A stretch of DNA of 64,000 nt, taken from contig CAVSCE010000008.1 of NCBI GenBank assembly GCA_963726375.1, positions 558,001-622,000 on the forward strand. The letters are read 5' to 3'. The stretch comes from UTCFX2 sp963726375. GTDB lineage: Bacteria > Chloroflexota > Anaerolineae > Anaerolineales > UBA4823. The notes under the pieces were generated by a model. It was not told where the DNA came from, searched no databases, and worked only from the letters and a program-made list of their open reading frames with translations. The position numbers were made by a program, and so were the translations under genes. Positions 7,795 through 16,542 of the stretch are shown one piece after another; the first letter of the stretch is position 1, and each line of letters begins with the position of its first letter.

Positions 7795-8571
7795 ATGCTA
7801 ACAATTCTACCTATGGACAACCTTTCTGACCCTAATCAGCTGCCCAAATATGGAGAAAACGTCCCCGTCGCCTGGATCGTTGGGGAATCCTGGGATGATG
7901 GGATGGACGATCCATATACACATCAGGAAATATCTAAAGATTCATCCATTGGGATCGGACCGAAGCTGCTCTTCATTGCGACACTTTTTGGGTGTGCAGT
8001 CGTCGGATTGTTACTTTTTTATCTGACTGCGGAGGGCAATTTCAGCGAAATGGGAGCCAGGTCGAAGGCTGCTTCCGAGGGATTAAACTCACCCAAGGTT
8101 CAGGTGCAGCCCACAAAACAAGCATCTTCTGCTGCTCATGATGAGAAAACAAATTGCATGGTGAGCGAGGGTTATCCAGGGAAGGTCCGCCGCTGGTGCG
8201 ATTTAATCAGCAAGTACTCGGGTCGACGGGGCTTGCCACCCGATCTTGTTGCGGCGGTGATTTTGCAGGAAAGCGGTGGAAACCCAGCTGCATTTTCACA
8301 AAGTGGGGCGGTCGGATTAATGCAGGTGATGCCACGCGACGGGTTGGCGGCATCTTTTTTATGCGCCAATGGTCCCTGCTTCTCCGATCGACCGAGCAGC
8401 ATGGAGTTGCAGGACCCGGATTACAATGTGTCTTATGGGACAAAGATGCTGGCAAATCTTGTGGGGAAACACGGCGATTTCCGAGAAGCGCTGCGATCCT
8501 ATGGACCAATGGATGTTGGGTACCAGTATGCAGATAAGGTGCTGGGGATCTACCAGAGCTACGGCCAATAG
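7795..8571 (+). CDS. Membrane-anchored lytic transglycosylase (SLT domain)
   Basis: Cleaves the glycan strands of peptidoglycan. The protein is 258 residues from ATG 7795 (ATG 7813 is also possible). There is one membrane helix at about residues 60–85 (LLFIATLFGCAVVGLLLFYL), so the enzyme domain lies outside the cytosol. The SLT domain occupies about 130–258: DLISKYSGRRGLPPDLVAAVILQESGGNP contains the catalytic Glu, followed by SGAVGLMQVMP and the YGTKMLANL/ALRSYGP block. It is expressed from a tightly organised promoter with a GAAC-N4-GTTC palindrome, hinting at stress-controlled wall cleavage. Confidence 0.9.
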   Translation: MLTILPMDNLSDPNQLPKYGENVPVAWIVGESWDDGMDDPYTHQEISKDSSIGIGPKLLFIATLFGCAVVGLLLFYLTAEGNFSEMGARSKAASEGLNSPKVQVQPTKQASSAAHDEKTNCMVSEGYPGKVRRWCDLISKYSGRRGLPPDLVAAVILQESGGNPAAFSQSGAVGLMQVMPRDGLAASFLCANGPCFSDRPSSMELQDPDYNVSYGTKMLANLVGKHGDFREALRSYGPMDVGYQYADKVLGIYQSYGQ

Positions 8572-8583
8572 CTGGAGCTGATC

Positions 8584-8949
8584 TTATGGATTAATTTCTG
8601 CTTCTGATATCAGGTGAAAGTGAAGCTGCCCTACCTGCTGATATTTTCCTCCATTTACGATCAACCGATAACCGCACTTCTCCAGGTTCAGCTCACGAAC
8701 CAGCTCGGCGACGATCCGAAAAAGGTCGGCTGTAAACTCGCTGTCTCGCGGGCCAATTTCTTCCAGGCTTGCGATGGCCTGCCTGGGCATAATCAGGATG
8801 TGGAGTGGATAAACTGGCCTGGGGTGGTGAAACGCGATCAGCGTGCGTGTTTCGCGCAGACGCTCAAGCGGGATCAAAAAGCCGAGATTTTCAACCATCC
8901 AGGCTATCCAGCGTCCAGGAATCCGGCTGATCAATCGCTGTATCCCCAT
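8584..8949 (-). CDS. HIT-family nucleotide-binding protein
   Basis: Histidine-triad hydrolase/transferase family acting on nucleoside phosphoramidates or dinucleotides. At 121 residues it has the family's usual length, with FLIPLERLRETRTLIAFHHPRPVYPLHILIMPR matching the first half and GGKYQQVGQLHFHLIS the triad region. The triad reads Q-L-H-F-H rather than H-x-H-x-H: the first His is Gln while the middle, nucleophilic His is kept. It starts 5 bases after the Nudix stop, so the two are probably co-transcribed. Confidence 0.85.
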   Translation of the reverse strand: MGIQRLISRIPGRWIAWMVENLGFLIPLERLRETRTLIAFHHPRPVYPLHILIMPRQAIASLEEIGPRDSEFTADLFRIVAELVRELNLEKCGYRLIVNGGKYQQVGQLHFHLISEAEINP

Positions 8950-8954
8950 GTTTT

Positions 8955-9417
8955 TCAGTCATATCGAATTAATGAGTAATCGACCAGCGCGCCATTGCGG
9001 TAGACAAATTTGCCGGAGAATACACCTGGCTGGGCGAGCAGCGGAAGAAAATAACGGTCGCCTTCCCAGAGCTCAAGATCCAACAGATGTTCGTCCTCAA
9101 TCCAGCGCAGGTTTCCTTCCGAGGAGTCTATCAGGTCTCCCTCGGCATCGTAAGCAACGAAAACGAACGCATACCAGTCTTCCTCTTTGGCGAATAATGG
9201 GAAAGTCAGCACACCTTTCAATATCGGGCGGCGGATGAGCAGGCCGGATTTCCTCCAGAACCTCCCGACGGACGCATTCCTCTGGTGTCTCTCCAGGTTC
9301 CAGCTTCCCTCCGAGCCCGTTCCATTTACCCTGGTGAATGTCATTCTGCTTTTTTACACGGTGGATCATCAAGGTTCTGCCGTTTTGGCGGACATAGCAT
9401 AATGTAGCCAGTTTCAA
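8955..9417 (-). CDS. Nudix hydrolase, 8-oxo-dGTP diphosphatase-like (frameshifted)
   Basis: Hydrolyses nucleoside diphosphate-X compounds; MutT-like sanitation is the likeliest role. The first frame from TTG 9417 (preceded by GGGAGG) gives MKLATLCYVRQNGRTLMIHR and the Nudix box start GGKLEPGETPEECVRREVLEE. One surplus A in an AAA run near 9252 then breaks the frame. The next frame continues SGLLIRRPILKGVLTFPLFAKEEDWYAFVF to the stop at 8955. The rejoined protein is about 153 residues with a complete Nudix box. The HIT gene follows. Confidence 0.88.
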
Positions 9418-9444
9418 AGTCCCTCCCCATTCTTTTTCGGAAGG

Positions 9445-10177
9445 TCATTCCCAGGGATTCAGCATCGTTTGGATCAGGACCGGCGTCCCAATTTTAATGT
9501 TATCTCGCCTTGTGAGCAGCCAGAGGACCAGGTCGGCGATGTCATCAGGATAAAGGCATTTGTTTCGATCCAACCCTTCCAGAATCGTCTGTCATCTCAG
9601 TGACGACCATTCCAGGGCAGATGGTGTTCACCCGGATATTGAAATCCTGGTTTTCTCTCTGAACGTATTCGCCGAAATCATTCAATGCGTGTTTGGAGAG
9701 GCCGTACACGGAATCGTTATGATAATACATCAGACCGGATTCGGAGCTGATATTGATAATGTGACCGCTTCGTTGGGCGCGCATCGCCGGCAGGACAAGT
9801 TGGGTTAGCAAAAACGGGGCGCGCAGATTGGTATTCATCACCCGATCCCATGCTTCGGGATCAATCTCATGGATAAATCCGTCGGCAGATACTGCAGCGT
9901 TGTTAATCAAGATATCGATCCGACCGTAGGCGTCCAATGTGGATTTAACCAGCCGGGATGCGTCTGCCTCAGCAGAGACATCTGCGGTCAAGGCCAGACC
10001 ATCTGCACCATTCTGCTGAATTTCCTCAAATACAGCATCGACCCTGTCCTTTCGGCGACCGCAGATAACAGGGTGCATTTTCAGTCGAGCAAAGGCGAGG
10101 GCAATTCCGCGGCCGATGCCCGTACCACCACCAGTGATGATCGCTACTTTACCGCTTAGGTTTTTTGTCTCGCTCAT
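9445..10177 (-). CDS. Short-chain dehydrogenase/reductase (frameshifted near C-terminus)
   Basis: NAD(P)-dependent oxidoreductase of unknown substrate. The Rossmann motif TGGGTGIGRG is at residues 15–24, then NNAAVS, the catalytic Ser in NISSES and the YGLSK pair (Y-x-x-x-K). Near 9590 the frame slips; the alternate frame supplies LEGLDRNKCLYPDDIADLVLWLLTRRDN and ends at 9445, the normal SDR C-terminus. Full length is about 243 residues. It lies upstream of the Nudix–HIT pair on the same strand. Confidence 0.9.
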
Positions 10178-10189
10178 GGTTTCACCTGA

Positions 10190-11117
10190 TTATAGGATGG
10201 ACGCGTGGTATTCGACTGCAGCGGCAGTTTTATCGAGCTGGCAGCTTTCAAAAACAGGCTGCTCGATCGCCTTTGCGCTAACACTCAAATGGTGGATTGA
10301 ACCCTCCGGGCAGCTCTCGAAGGCCACGATCCAGGTGCCGTCGTCCTGGACGTCCGCTGACAGCAGGCGAAAGCTGTCCAACTCTGTCTGGCCGGTTGTC
10401 CAGAGAAGATGAGCTTCCGCAGCCTGGACAGCGGGAGGATAGGCTGTCCGGCCGCGCAGCAGGGGAAGATAGATCCTGTTCAACCTGGCGTACTCGTAGA
10501 TCTGGAGAGCCCCTTCTGGATCGACACGACCATAGAGCAAGCCGTGCGGCAGGACGATCAAGTTGGCTGCAAAGCGGTGTCCACCGATATGGGAGCACTG
10601 CCAGACACCTGAAACATGCTGATCCGTGGGAGCTCCCGCGATGGCATTCCAGAGGGCGTGGTAAACCGAGACACCTTTGCTTGCACAGCATGGGTCGCGG
10701 CGGCCGTTTGTGCAGACCAGCAGGAGCGGTTGGCTGACCAGCTGCGGGTGAAAGAGTACAGGATTCTGCAGAATCGATGAGAAATCAAGATCTAAGAGCT
10801 CTTGATAATTTTCAAATGGAAAGTGATAAACCAGCTGACCTGAAATACCAGCCGAGGCCAGGTAGAAGTGAAGGAGAGGCGAGCTGTCTATTCCCGGACG
10901 GCGAATCAGCAGTACTTTTAATGTCCGGGCTGGTTTTTGCATATGCTCTCAGGTGCTGCTTGACAGGGTCGGGGATCTGACTTTCTTCAAGGGCTTTCGC
11001 ACCCCAGGCACCGTTGTATTCCACCAGCAGGTATTCCGTGGTCGGTGTGGCACTTCCAATAAGGGGCTCTCCAGATTGGAGTGAAATTTCTGAGCAGGTA
11101 TTTTCAGGTTGGGCCAT
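10190..11117 (-). CDS. Suc_Fer-like thioredoxin-fold [2Fe-2S] protein (frameshifted)
   Basis: Belongs to the sucrase/ferredoxin-like family, whose members bind an iron-sulfur cluster; the biological role is not settled. The first frame from 11117 carries PTTEYLLVEYNGAWGAKALEES, then one surplus base in a T-run at 10916–10919 shifts it. The second frame runs VLLIRRPGIDSSPLLHFYL on to the cluster region CTNGRRDPCCASKG, VWQCSHIGGHRFAANLIVLPHGLLYGRV. Four cysteines and two histidines of the family pattern are present. Rejoined length is about 308 residues. Confidence 0.82.
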
Positions 11118-11127
11118 TTCGGATTTT

Positions 11128-11880
11128 TCACTTACTTTCTATCATAGGGCTCAATAGGTATAACGCCCAGCCGAAATATTCTCGCCCGAAGCGAAAATAC
11201 TCGTCCTGGCTTTCATGGAGGTGGGCGAGCACATCGGGGAGGTTCGGGTGACCTGGATTTTCTGCGATCCACTGCACCAGACCGTGCCAGTTCGCAGTTT
11301 CATAGCAGTCCCACTCATCGAGGGAAGAGTGCAAAACGATTTCAACTTCCAAACCATTCTGACGAAACTGGCTCAGCAGCCATGGCTCGCTGTGAATTTC
11401 TGTCTGAGCCTGAGCCAGGTCCGGCGGGACGGCATCCTTGAGCCAATACGGTTCGCCCAGGATGATTTTCCCAGAAGGACGGACAGCCCGCTTCAGCTCA
11501 GAGAGCGCCTGGGAAACGCCTTTCCAGACGAACGACGCGCCGATGCAGGTTGAAAAATCGAACGAGCCGGCCTGGAACTCATATTCTGCACCTTTGCCAT
11601 GTATTACTTGCAGAAGGTTAGAGAGTCCGTGCTTCTGGATTTTTAAACGCGCCCTCTGCACAGCTTGTTCCCGCAGCTCGATCCCAACTCCAGCGACACC
11701 AAATGCTTCAGCCCAAAGAACGAGCGGCTCTGCATAGCCGCTGCCGAAATCGATCAGTTTCTTGCCGGGCGCCATCCCTGCGAGCCGGCCTATTTTGAGC
11801 AGCTTTTCAGGGCTGGTCGGATTGACCAGCTCGATATTCCGCTCGGCAATGTCTTTCAATTCAAGGAAAGTAAGGCTCAT
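11128..11880 (-). CDS. Class I SAM-dependent methyltransferase
   Basis: Transfers methyl groups from S-adenosylmethionine to an unknown acceptor. The SAM-binding motif I is KKLIDFGSGYAEPLVLWA, the acidic end of strand 2 is GVGIELREQAVQRAR, and FDFSTCIGASFVWKG with RPSGKIILGEPYW covers motifs II–III. I chose ATG 11880 (MSLTFLELKDIAE), preceded by AGGTGA; the open frame runs on to 12012 without a start signal. About 250 residues. The stop is 10 bases before the Suc_Fer-like gene, so they may be one unit. Confidence 0.85.
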   Translation of the reverse strand: MSLTFLELKDIAERNIELVNPTSPEKLLKIGRLAGMAPGKKLIDFGSGYAEPLVLWAEAFGVAGVGIELREQAVQRARLKIQKHGLSNLLQVIHGKGAEYEFQAGSFDFSTCIGASFVWKGVSQALSELKRAVRPSGKIILGEPYWLKDAVPPDLAQAQTEIHSEPWLLSQFRQNGLEVEIVLHSSLDEWDCYETANWHGLVQWIAENPGHPNLPDVLAHLHESQDEYFRFGREYFGWALYLLSPMIESK

Positions 11881-12226
11881 CGGATTCACCTGCTCAGAAT
11901 TTAAATCTTTGTGAGAATGGACCCATCTCTCGGCTTTCAGGCGCCAAACGCCTCGTAAGCCGCCAGATACATTGTATCCTCGATCAGGCAATCGGAATAG
12001 AACTCGGGGCAACCTGATCTGCAGACCCAGGCCTCAGCTGCGTGCATCAGCGTTCAACCGAAAAATCTGACCAGAGCACCAGCCCTATTCGCAACTGTTT
12101 ATCCCAATCGATGAGACCGCCGGCGCGAATGATCATCTTTTTATATAACTTTATGGATTTTGCACATTCTGGCGAGCGCACTGCGCTCGCCAGAATGGAT
12201 GTGACTTTCAGGATTGGATGCAGGCT
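11881..12226. other. Non-coding stretch between methyltransferase and ferritin genes
   Basis: No convincing gene. The only structure is a 14-bp inverted repeat at 12165–12197 (CATTCTGGCGAGCG with a five-base loop), without a T-run on either side. It lies downstream of the ferritin gene and may act as an mRNA end stabiliser or a weak terminator. Confidence 0.5.
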
Positions 12227-12722
12227 TTAATCAGAACCGCGCTTGCCAATGTGGTGGTCAATGTTGATCAGGGTGCCCTGACGGTCCTCCACCATCTGAA
12301 GCTGGTCGACGATCTGCGTTGCGTTCTTCTCTTCTTCAACCTGCTCATTGATGAACCACTGCAGCATCACCTGGGCGGCAAAATCCTTTTCCTTCAGGGC
12401 AATCTCGTAGAGATTGTTGATCATTGCGGTGACTTTCTGTTCGTGTCCCAGTATCTCTTTAAAGACTTCCAATGGGGTCCCAAATTCCTTGGCAGGCTTG
12501 TCGATTGCCATCAGCTCGACCCTACCACCCCGGTCGCAGACGTAATCGAAGAATTTCATGGCGTGTTCGGTCTCTTCGTTCGCCTGCAGGCGGGTCCAGC
12601 GTGGCAAAACCTGGCAGGCTGGCGGCTTCGAAATGAGCCGACATGGCGAGGTACAGGTATGCGGAGTACAACTCGTTCTTGATCTGTTCGTTAATCGCTT
12701 TCACAAGATTTTCACTTAACAT
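12227..12722 (-). CDS. Non-haem ferritin (frameshifted)
   Basis: Iron-storage cage protein with a ferroxidase centre. First frame: MLSENLVKAINEQIKNELYSAYLYLAMSAHFEAASLPGFA, containing the ferroxidase Glu of helix A. A slip near 12600 moves into LQANEETEHAMKFFDYVCDRGGRVEL (the E-x-x-H ligands of helix B) and continues to YEIALKEKDFAAQVMLQWFINEQVEEEKNA. Length about 165 residues, normal for bacterial FtnA. ATG 12722 sits at proper distance from GGAGGG; the ATG two codons earlier is too close. Confidence 0.9.
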
Positions 12723-12948
12723 AGTCATCCCTCCATATTAGATGTGTTTTATCGGGGATTATTTTCCCGTGGTTGAATGGAGTTATTTTACCAGTTATGT
12801 CTTGGCAAATTGAATGTGCCTCATTAGAAATATATCAGCATTTATGGACGATACCAGGTGTCAGCGGTTTGAAGCCTCCTGGAGATTGTTCCCGAAGCAT
12901 TTAAAAACCAATTTCCTTGAGGATGTCAGCTTCGGTTCGATTGCTGGA

Positions 12949-14616
12949 TCAGTCCTGCGGTTTGCCGAGCAGCTCTTCCCAGAAATGATCGTCATAGCGG
13001 CGGGAGCGTACGAGCATCGGCATCGGCATCGTCCAGCCGAGCAGCAGCACTTCCTCCTTTGGCTGCAGCCGGGCGAGCATGCCTCTCAGCGCTTCCCGCC
13101 CAGCGAGCCCGGAGAGGACCGCGTGGATGTCGTCCTCGTCGCCCAGCCAACCGGAGATCCGCGTGCCCAGCTGCGACATCACTTCGTCATAGATCTGTGA
13201 AGGGCGCTGATCGATCACCAGCAGGGTGACGTAGTACTTCCGCAGCTCGCGGGCGATCGTGCTAAAGGTCGTCTGGACGGCCATCTCGCGGTTGAGCAGC
13301 TTATGGGCTTCTTCGAGCACAATCACAAGCGGACGGGGCTCTGATTCCTTGCCTGAACGGAAAAGGTTGGTCCGCTTCTCCCACGCCTGGCGGATGCGCC
13401 TGGTAAGCAGGTTGCTTACAAACAGATAATCCAGGTCGCTCTCAAAGTTGCCGAATGAAAGGATTACATGCTGTCCGGATTCAAGGGCATGGATGATCTT
13501 GTCCATCCCATTTGCAGCCGGATTTTCAAGGATATACGACCGGTTAAGGAGCCGACCCAATTTAGACCGCAATCCTTCGGCAGCCATAACGTTTACGCCT
13601 TCAGAATTAGCCCATGCTGCGACGCTGTCAGGCGCCGGGTATTTCTTGCCATTTTCATCCTGAACCGTTGCCCCAACCCGCATACCCTGGAATTCTTTGA
13701 GCCAATTTTCTGATCCAAAAGAGCTGACAAGCGCTTCGAGGGTCGTCGGGGTAGTGTCGCGCAGGTCCAGCTCACGGGACAGCAGCTCAATATCCTCAGG
13801 CATAATATCGCGCAATGCGATCTCAAGGTTGAAATCCGGCGCTTTGGTGCGAATCACGGCTCCCGACCCCAGCCCAACGACCTGCACCCGGCTGTGGAAC
13901 CTGGATTGCAGGCCGATCACTCGAGCCTGAGAATCGGAAGCGACATCGTCGTAGGCATATTCGTTGTGCATGTCAAAAACAAGCAGCGAGGTGCGGTTGG
14001 ATTTGATCAAGCCGGCAAGGATGATCCGGGTCAAGAAAGATTTGCCGGTTCCTGTGGCACCGAATATTCCCGAAGAGCGCTGGACGAAGCGGTCAAGGTT
14101 GATGCAGATTGGGTGGTTTTGCTCGCGGGTATAGCCGATCACGAAATTTCCAGGGTCTTCGATTTTCCCGAAAATCTCAGCGATATCGCCCGGACTGGCC
14201 AGTCGGACCGGGGCATGGTGAAGAGGAACCGTTTTTACCGGGAGCGGGTGCGGCTTCGGCCGCAGCTTAAGATCGATCTCTTGCTGGTAATGGGGATAAT
14301 CTGGCGAATCCAGGTCCGGGCCGCGCTCAAGCATTAAAGCCGGAAGCACTTCCAGGTTTGTGTAAAGAGTCTGGCCGTGAAGCAAGCGGGCGAGACCAGG
14401 CGGCAGGCGCTGCTCGCTCTGCTCGTCTGCGAAGCGCGGGTCGGTAGCCCCAAGCTGCAGGTCAGTAATCAGCCCATAGAACAGCCAATCGCCGCTCTCG
14501 ATCACAACAAAACCGCCTTCCTGAGCCTGCTGAGGCGGGATCGTCAGACGGACTTTGAGGTTTTCTTTAAGCCCACCCCCGACAATATAACCAATGGTTT
14601 CAATCGAATCGCTCAT
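12949..14616 (-). CDS. herA: HerA-type DNA translocase/helicase ATPase
   Basis: Hexameric FtsK-like motor that works with the NurA nuclease in DNA end resection (established in archaea, also found in bacteria). The 555-residue protein has an N-terminal HAS-barrel-like region (about 1–130), Walker A GATGTGKSFLTRIILAGL near residue 187, a downstream DMHNEY, and Walker B PLVIVLEEAHKLL near 450, then the arginine-bearing IARELRKYYVTLLVIDQRPS. It is the last gene of a three-gene minus-strand operon nurA–(14623–15231)–herA with 6–15 base gaps. The frame is intact, unlike nurA. Confidence 0.9.
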   Translation of the reverse strand: MSDSIETIGYIVGGGLKENLKVRLTIPPQQAQEGGFVVIESGDWLFYGLITDLQLGATDPRFADEQSEQRLPPGLARLLHGQTLYTNLEVLPALMLERGPDLDSPDYPHYQQEIDLKLRPKPHPLPVKTVPLHHAPVRLASPGDIAEIFGKIEDPGNFVIGYTREQNHPICINLDRFVQRSSGIFGATGTGKSFLTRIILAGLIKSNRTSLLVFDMHNEYAYDDVASDSQARVIGLQSRFHSRVQVVGLGSGAVIRTKAPDFNLEIALRDIMPEDIELLSRELDLRDTTPTTLEALVSSFGSENWLKEFQGMRVGATVQDENGKKYPAPDSVAAWANSEGVNVMAAEGLRSKLGRLLNRSYILENPAANGMDKIIHALESGQHVILSFGNFESDLDYLFVSNLLTRRIRQAWEKRTNLFRSGKESEPRPLVIVLEEAHKLLNREMAVQTTFSTIARELRKYYVTLLVIDQRPSQIYDEVMSQLGTRISGWLGDEDDIHAVLSGLAGREALRGMLARLQPKEEVLLLGWTMPMPMLVRSRRYDDHFWEELLGKPQD

Positions 14617-14622
14617 CTTTGC

Positions 14623-15231
14623 TCATCCTGGGAAAATATCACTCACCGCGCTGAGGACGTTCATCAGGGTCTGGTAATCGTCCCGAAGCAAGGTGATCAG
14701 TTCTTGCGAGGCGGCATCCAGCCAATGTGGGTCGCCGCACTGCTGTTGTGCGAGGCTGGCCTGCTGAAGGTGGGCGGCCAGGAGCGCGTCGATGGGAACG
14801 TCTGCGGCGCGCAAGATATGGCGGAAGTAGCCGAACCGCCCGGTAGAAGTGAACGCACAGAGCTCTTCCGGGCTACAGAGAAAAATCTGATCCAGGCTGA
14901 GCGGTGGGCGAGGAGGGAGCATATGGAGGTACCGCCTTTCCTGGCGGTAGCCGATCGATAATACACTGATCTCTAAGGGCACATTCCGGTTCAGGCGATT
15001 GTCAGCAATCACGCTCGCCTCGACGCTCTCAGCAGTGATGAGCTGGCGAACGAGTCCGTCGTCATCAATGTGAATATCGTGGATCAAACCAAAAATTTCG
15101 AGATCATCTTCCAAAGGCGCCTTGACCAGCGCCCCAAAGGAGAGGCCCTCAAGCTGGTTGACCCGGCAGCCGATCACAAAACCGGTTGTCCCGGCACGCA
15201 ACAATCGTCCGATCTCGAAAGTCTGGCTCAT
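14623..15231 (-). CDS. Small conserved partner in the nurA–herA operon, HAS-barrel-like
   Basis: I do not know a named family. The 202-residue product starts MSQTFEIGRLLRAGTTGFVIGCRV and continues FGALVKAPLEDDLEIFGLIHDIHIDDDGLVRQL, which resembles the beta-rich HAS barrel that opens HerA-type ATPases, but no ATPase domain follows. The second half is mostly helical (ELCAFTSTGRFGYFRHILRAADVPIDALLAAHL). It lies 15 bases after nurA and 6 before herA, so tight coupling suggests an adaptor or cap between nuclease and motor. That role is inference. Confidence 0.65.
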   Translation of the reverse strand: MSQTFEIGRLLRAGTTGFVIGCRVNQLEGLSFGALVKAPLEDDLEIFGLIHDIHIDDDGLVRQLITAESVEASVIADNRLNRNVPLEISVLSIGYRQERRYLHMLPPRPPLSLDQIFLCSPEELCAFTSTGRFGYFRHILRAADVPIDALLAAHLQQASLAQQQCGDPHWLDAASQELITLLRDDYQTLMNVLSAVSDIFPG

Positions 15232-15246
15232 AGATTTTTCTACCTT

Positions 15247-16441
15247 TCATAGCTGGTTCGAGTCCCAGGTTTTTGGCGGATTGTTTGTGAGAGATCTCAT
15301 CAACGAGAACGCCGCGGCGGCGCTGCTCGCGACGATCATCTGGGTAATCTGGTCTTTCTCTTCCAGCGTCACGACGGCGGCTTCGTGGGCGCGGTGAATC
15401 AGGTAAGGAAAGGGACGGCTGCCCAATATTTGACATTGATGGAATAGAACAGCGTGCATATTCTGCAGCTGCTGTGGGTTCTTGGCCACCCAGGCAGGGA
15501 GCTCCACACGAGCCAGCCACGGCTTCCCACGCCGACCGACGTTGAGATAGAAGAAATGGAGCGCAAGCTGGTCGGTATAATGCCGGGCAGAGCGTGAATG
15601 GATTGAGAAGACGGCCGAACGCTCCCCCGGCTCGAGCAGCGATTGAAACAGAAAGCGGTCGCTTACTCCGCGAAGCGGGTGAAGGTCTTTTGCCTCTGAT
15701 AATTCTTCTTCGTTGAGGGATGCGATCTCGAGCAGACGGACGACCAGGTCAGCAGATGGCTTGTCCACGAAGCCGGCAGTCGCAGCCCCAGAATTCATGA
15801 AGCTCACGAAGTACTCCCAGGTATTGTTTGAGGCTATGCTCGTACTCCTTGCTCTCACGGGTATCTCTTGAACCCCACAGCTCCATCGGTCCGTCCGTGA
15901 AGGTAATCACTGGCGGCTCAGCTGCTTCGGCCAACCTCACCAAAACCTGGCGCTCGTTCAGATCGCGGATCAAAGCAACCTGTGCCTCGCTGATTATTCC
16001 ATAAGGTGTGTACAGCGCTTCGTCATAAATCAGGTCGCTCTTTACGGTGAGCGTTGGCGGGTCCGGTAGACCTAGACGGACCAGGATCGCGCCGACATTG
16101 ATCAATCCAAAATTGACCTGTTCGTGCCGGTCTGGGTTAATCTGCGATCCGTCCGCTGCGATTAATGTAGCCGCCTGTGGAAGGGCAGGAAGCGGGGCAT
16201 GAAAGTCCAGCGCTTCTGGGGTATGCGTTAATTCTGCTGCTGGGACAGCACAACGAAGGTTGGGATCAAATTGGCGGGTGATGCGCTCGACACGCTGGAG
16301 AATCGGCTCAGGATTATTTGCATTTAGAGAAAGCAGTTTTTGAGCCAGTACGCGTTTATCGTTGAGCTCACCGAGACGCAGGACCGCTTTTTCACCGAAA
16401 TCTTTTACCTGACTGCGGACCTGTTGAAAGTCAATCGTCAT
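15247..16441 (-). CDS. nurA: NurA-domain 5'-3' nuclease (one frameshift)
   Basis: Nuclease partner of HerA in resecting DNA ends. First frame (from ATG 16441) holds the RNase H-like motif ATLIAADGSQINPDRH with the first metal-binding Asp and VITFTDGPMELWG with the second. A slip near 15800 moves into ATAGFVDKPSADLVVRLLE (third acidic motif), then QLALHFFYLNVGRRGKPWLARVELPAW and the C-terminal FPYLIHRAHEAAVVT. All family motifs survive when the frames are joined (about 398 residues). It leads the operon and has its own promoter at 16477–16505. Confidence 0.88.
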
Positions 16442-16459
16442 GGGGCTCCTTCATTATCA

Positions 16460-16505
16460 GAACAAGTGTTTTGGATATTGTAAAGCCGGAGCGGCTCCTG
16501 TGCAA
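16460..16505 (-). promoter_or_regulatory. nurA–herA promoter with SOS-box-like site at its start
   Basis: On the minus strand TTGCAC (16505–16500), 17 bases and TACAAT (16482–16477) form a good sigma-70 promoter. Five bases beyond the -10 lies a GAACAAGTGTTT site (plus-strand reading, 16460–16471), which fits the GAAC-RNRY-GTTY form of the Bacillus-type LexA box and covers the predicted start. The layout copies that of the transglycosylase promoter at 7697–7745. Confidence 0.65.
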
Positions 16506-16542
16506 GGGAAATTACGGTAAAATAAAAATCGGTGAGCCTCTG

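Noticed and set aside
12218..12682. 154-aa ORF opposite ferritin
   Set aside because: Shadow of the ferritin gene on the other strand.
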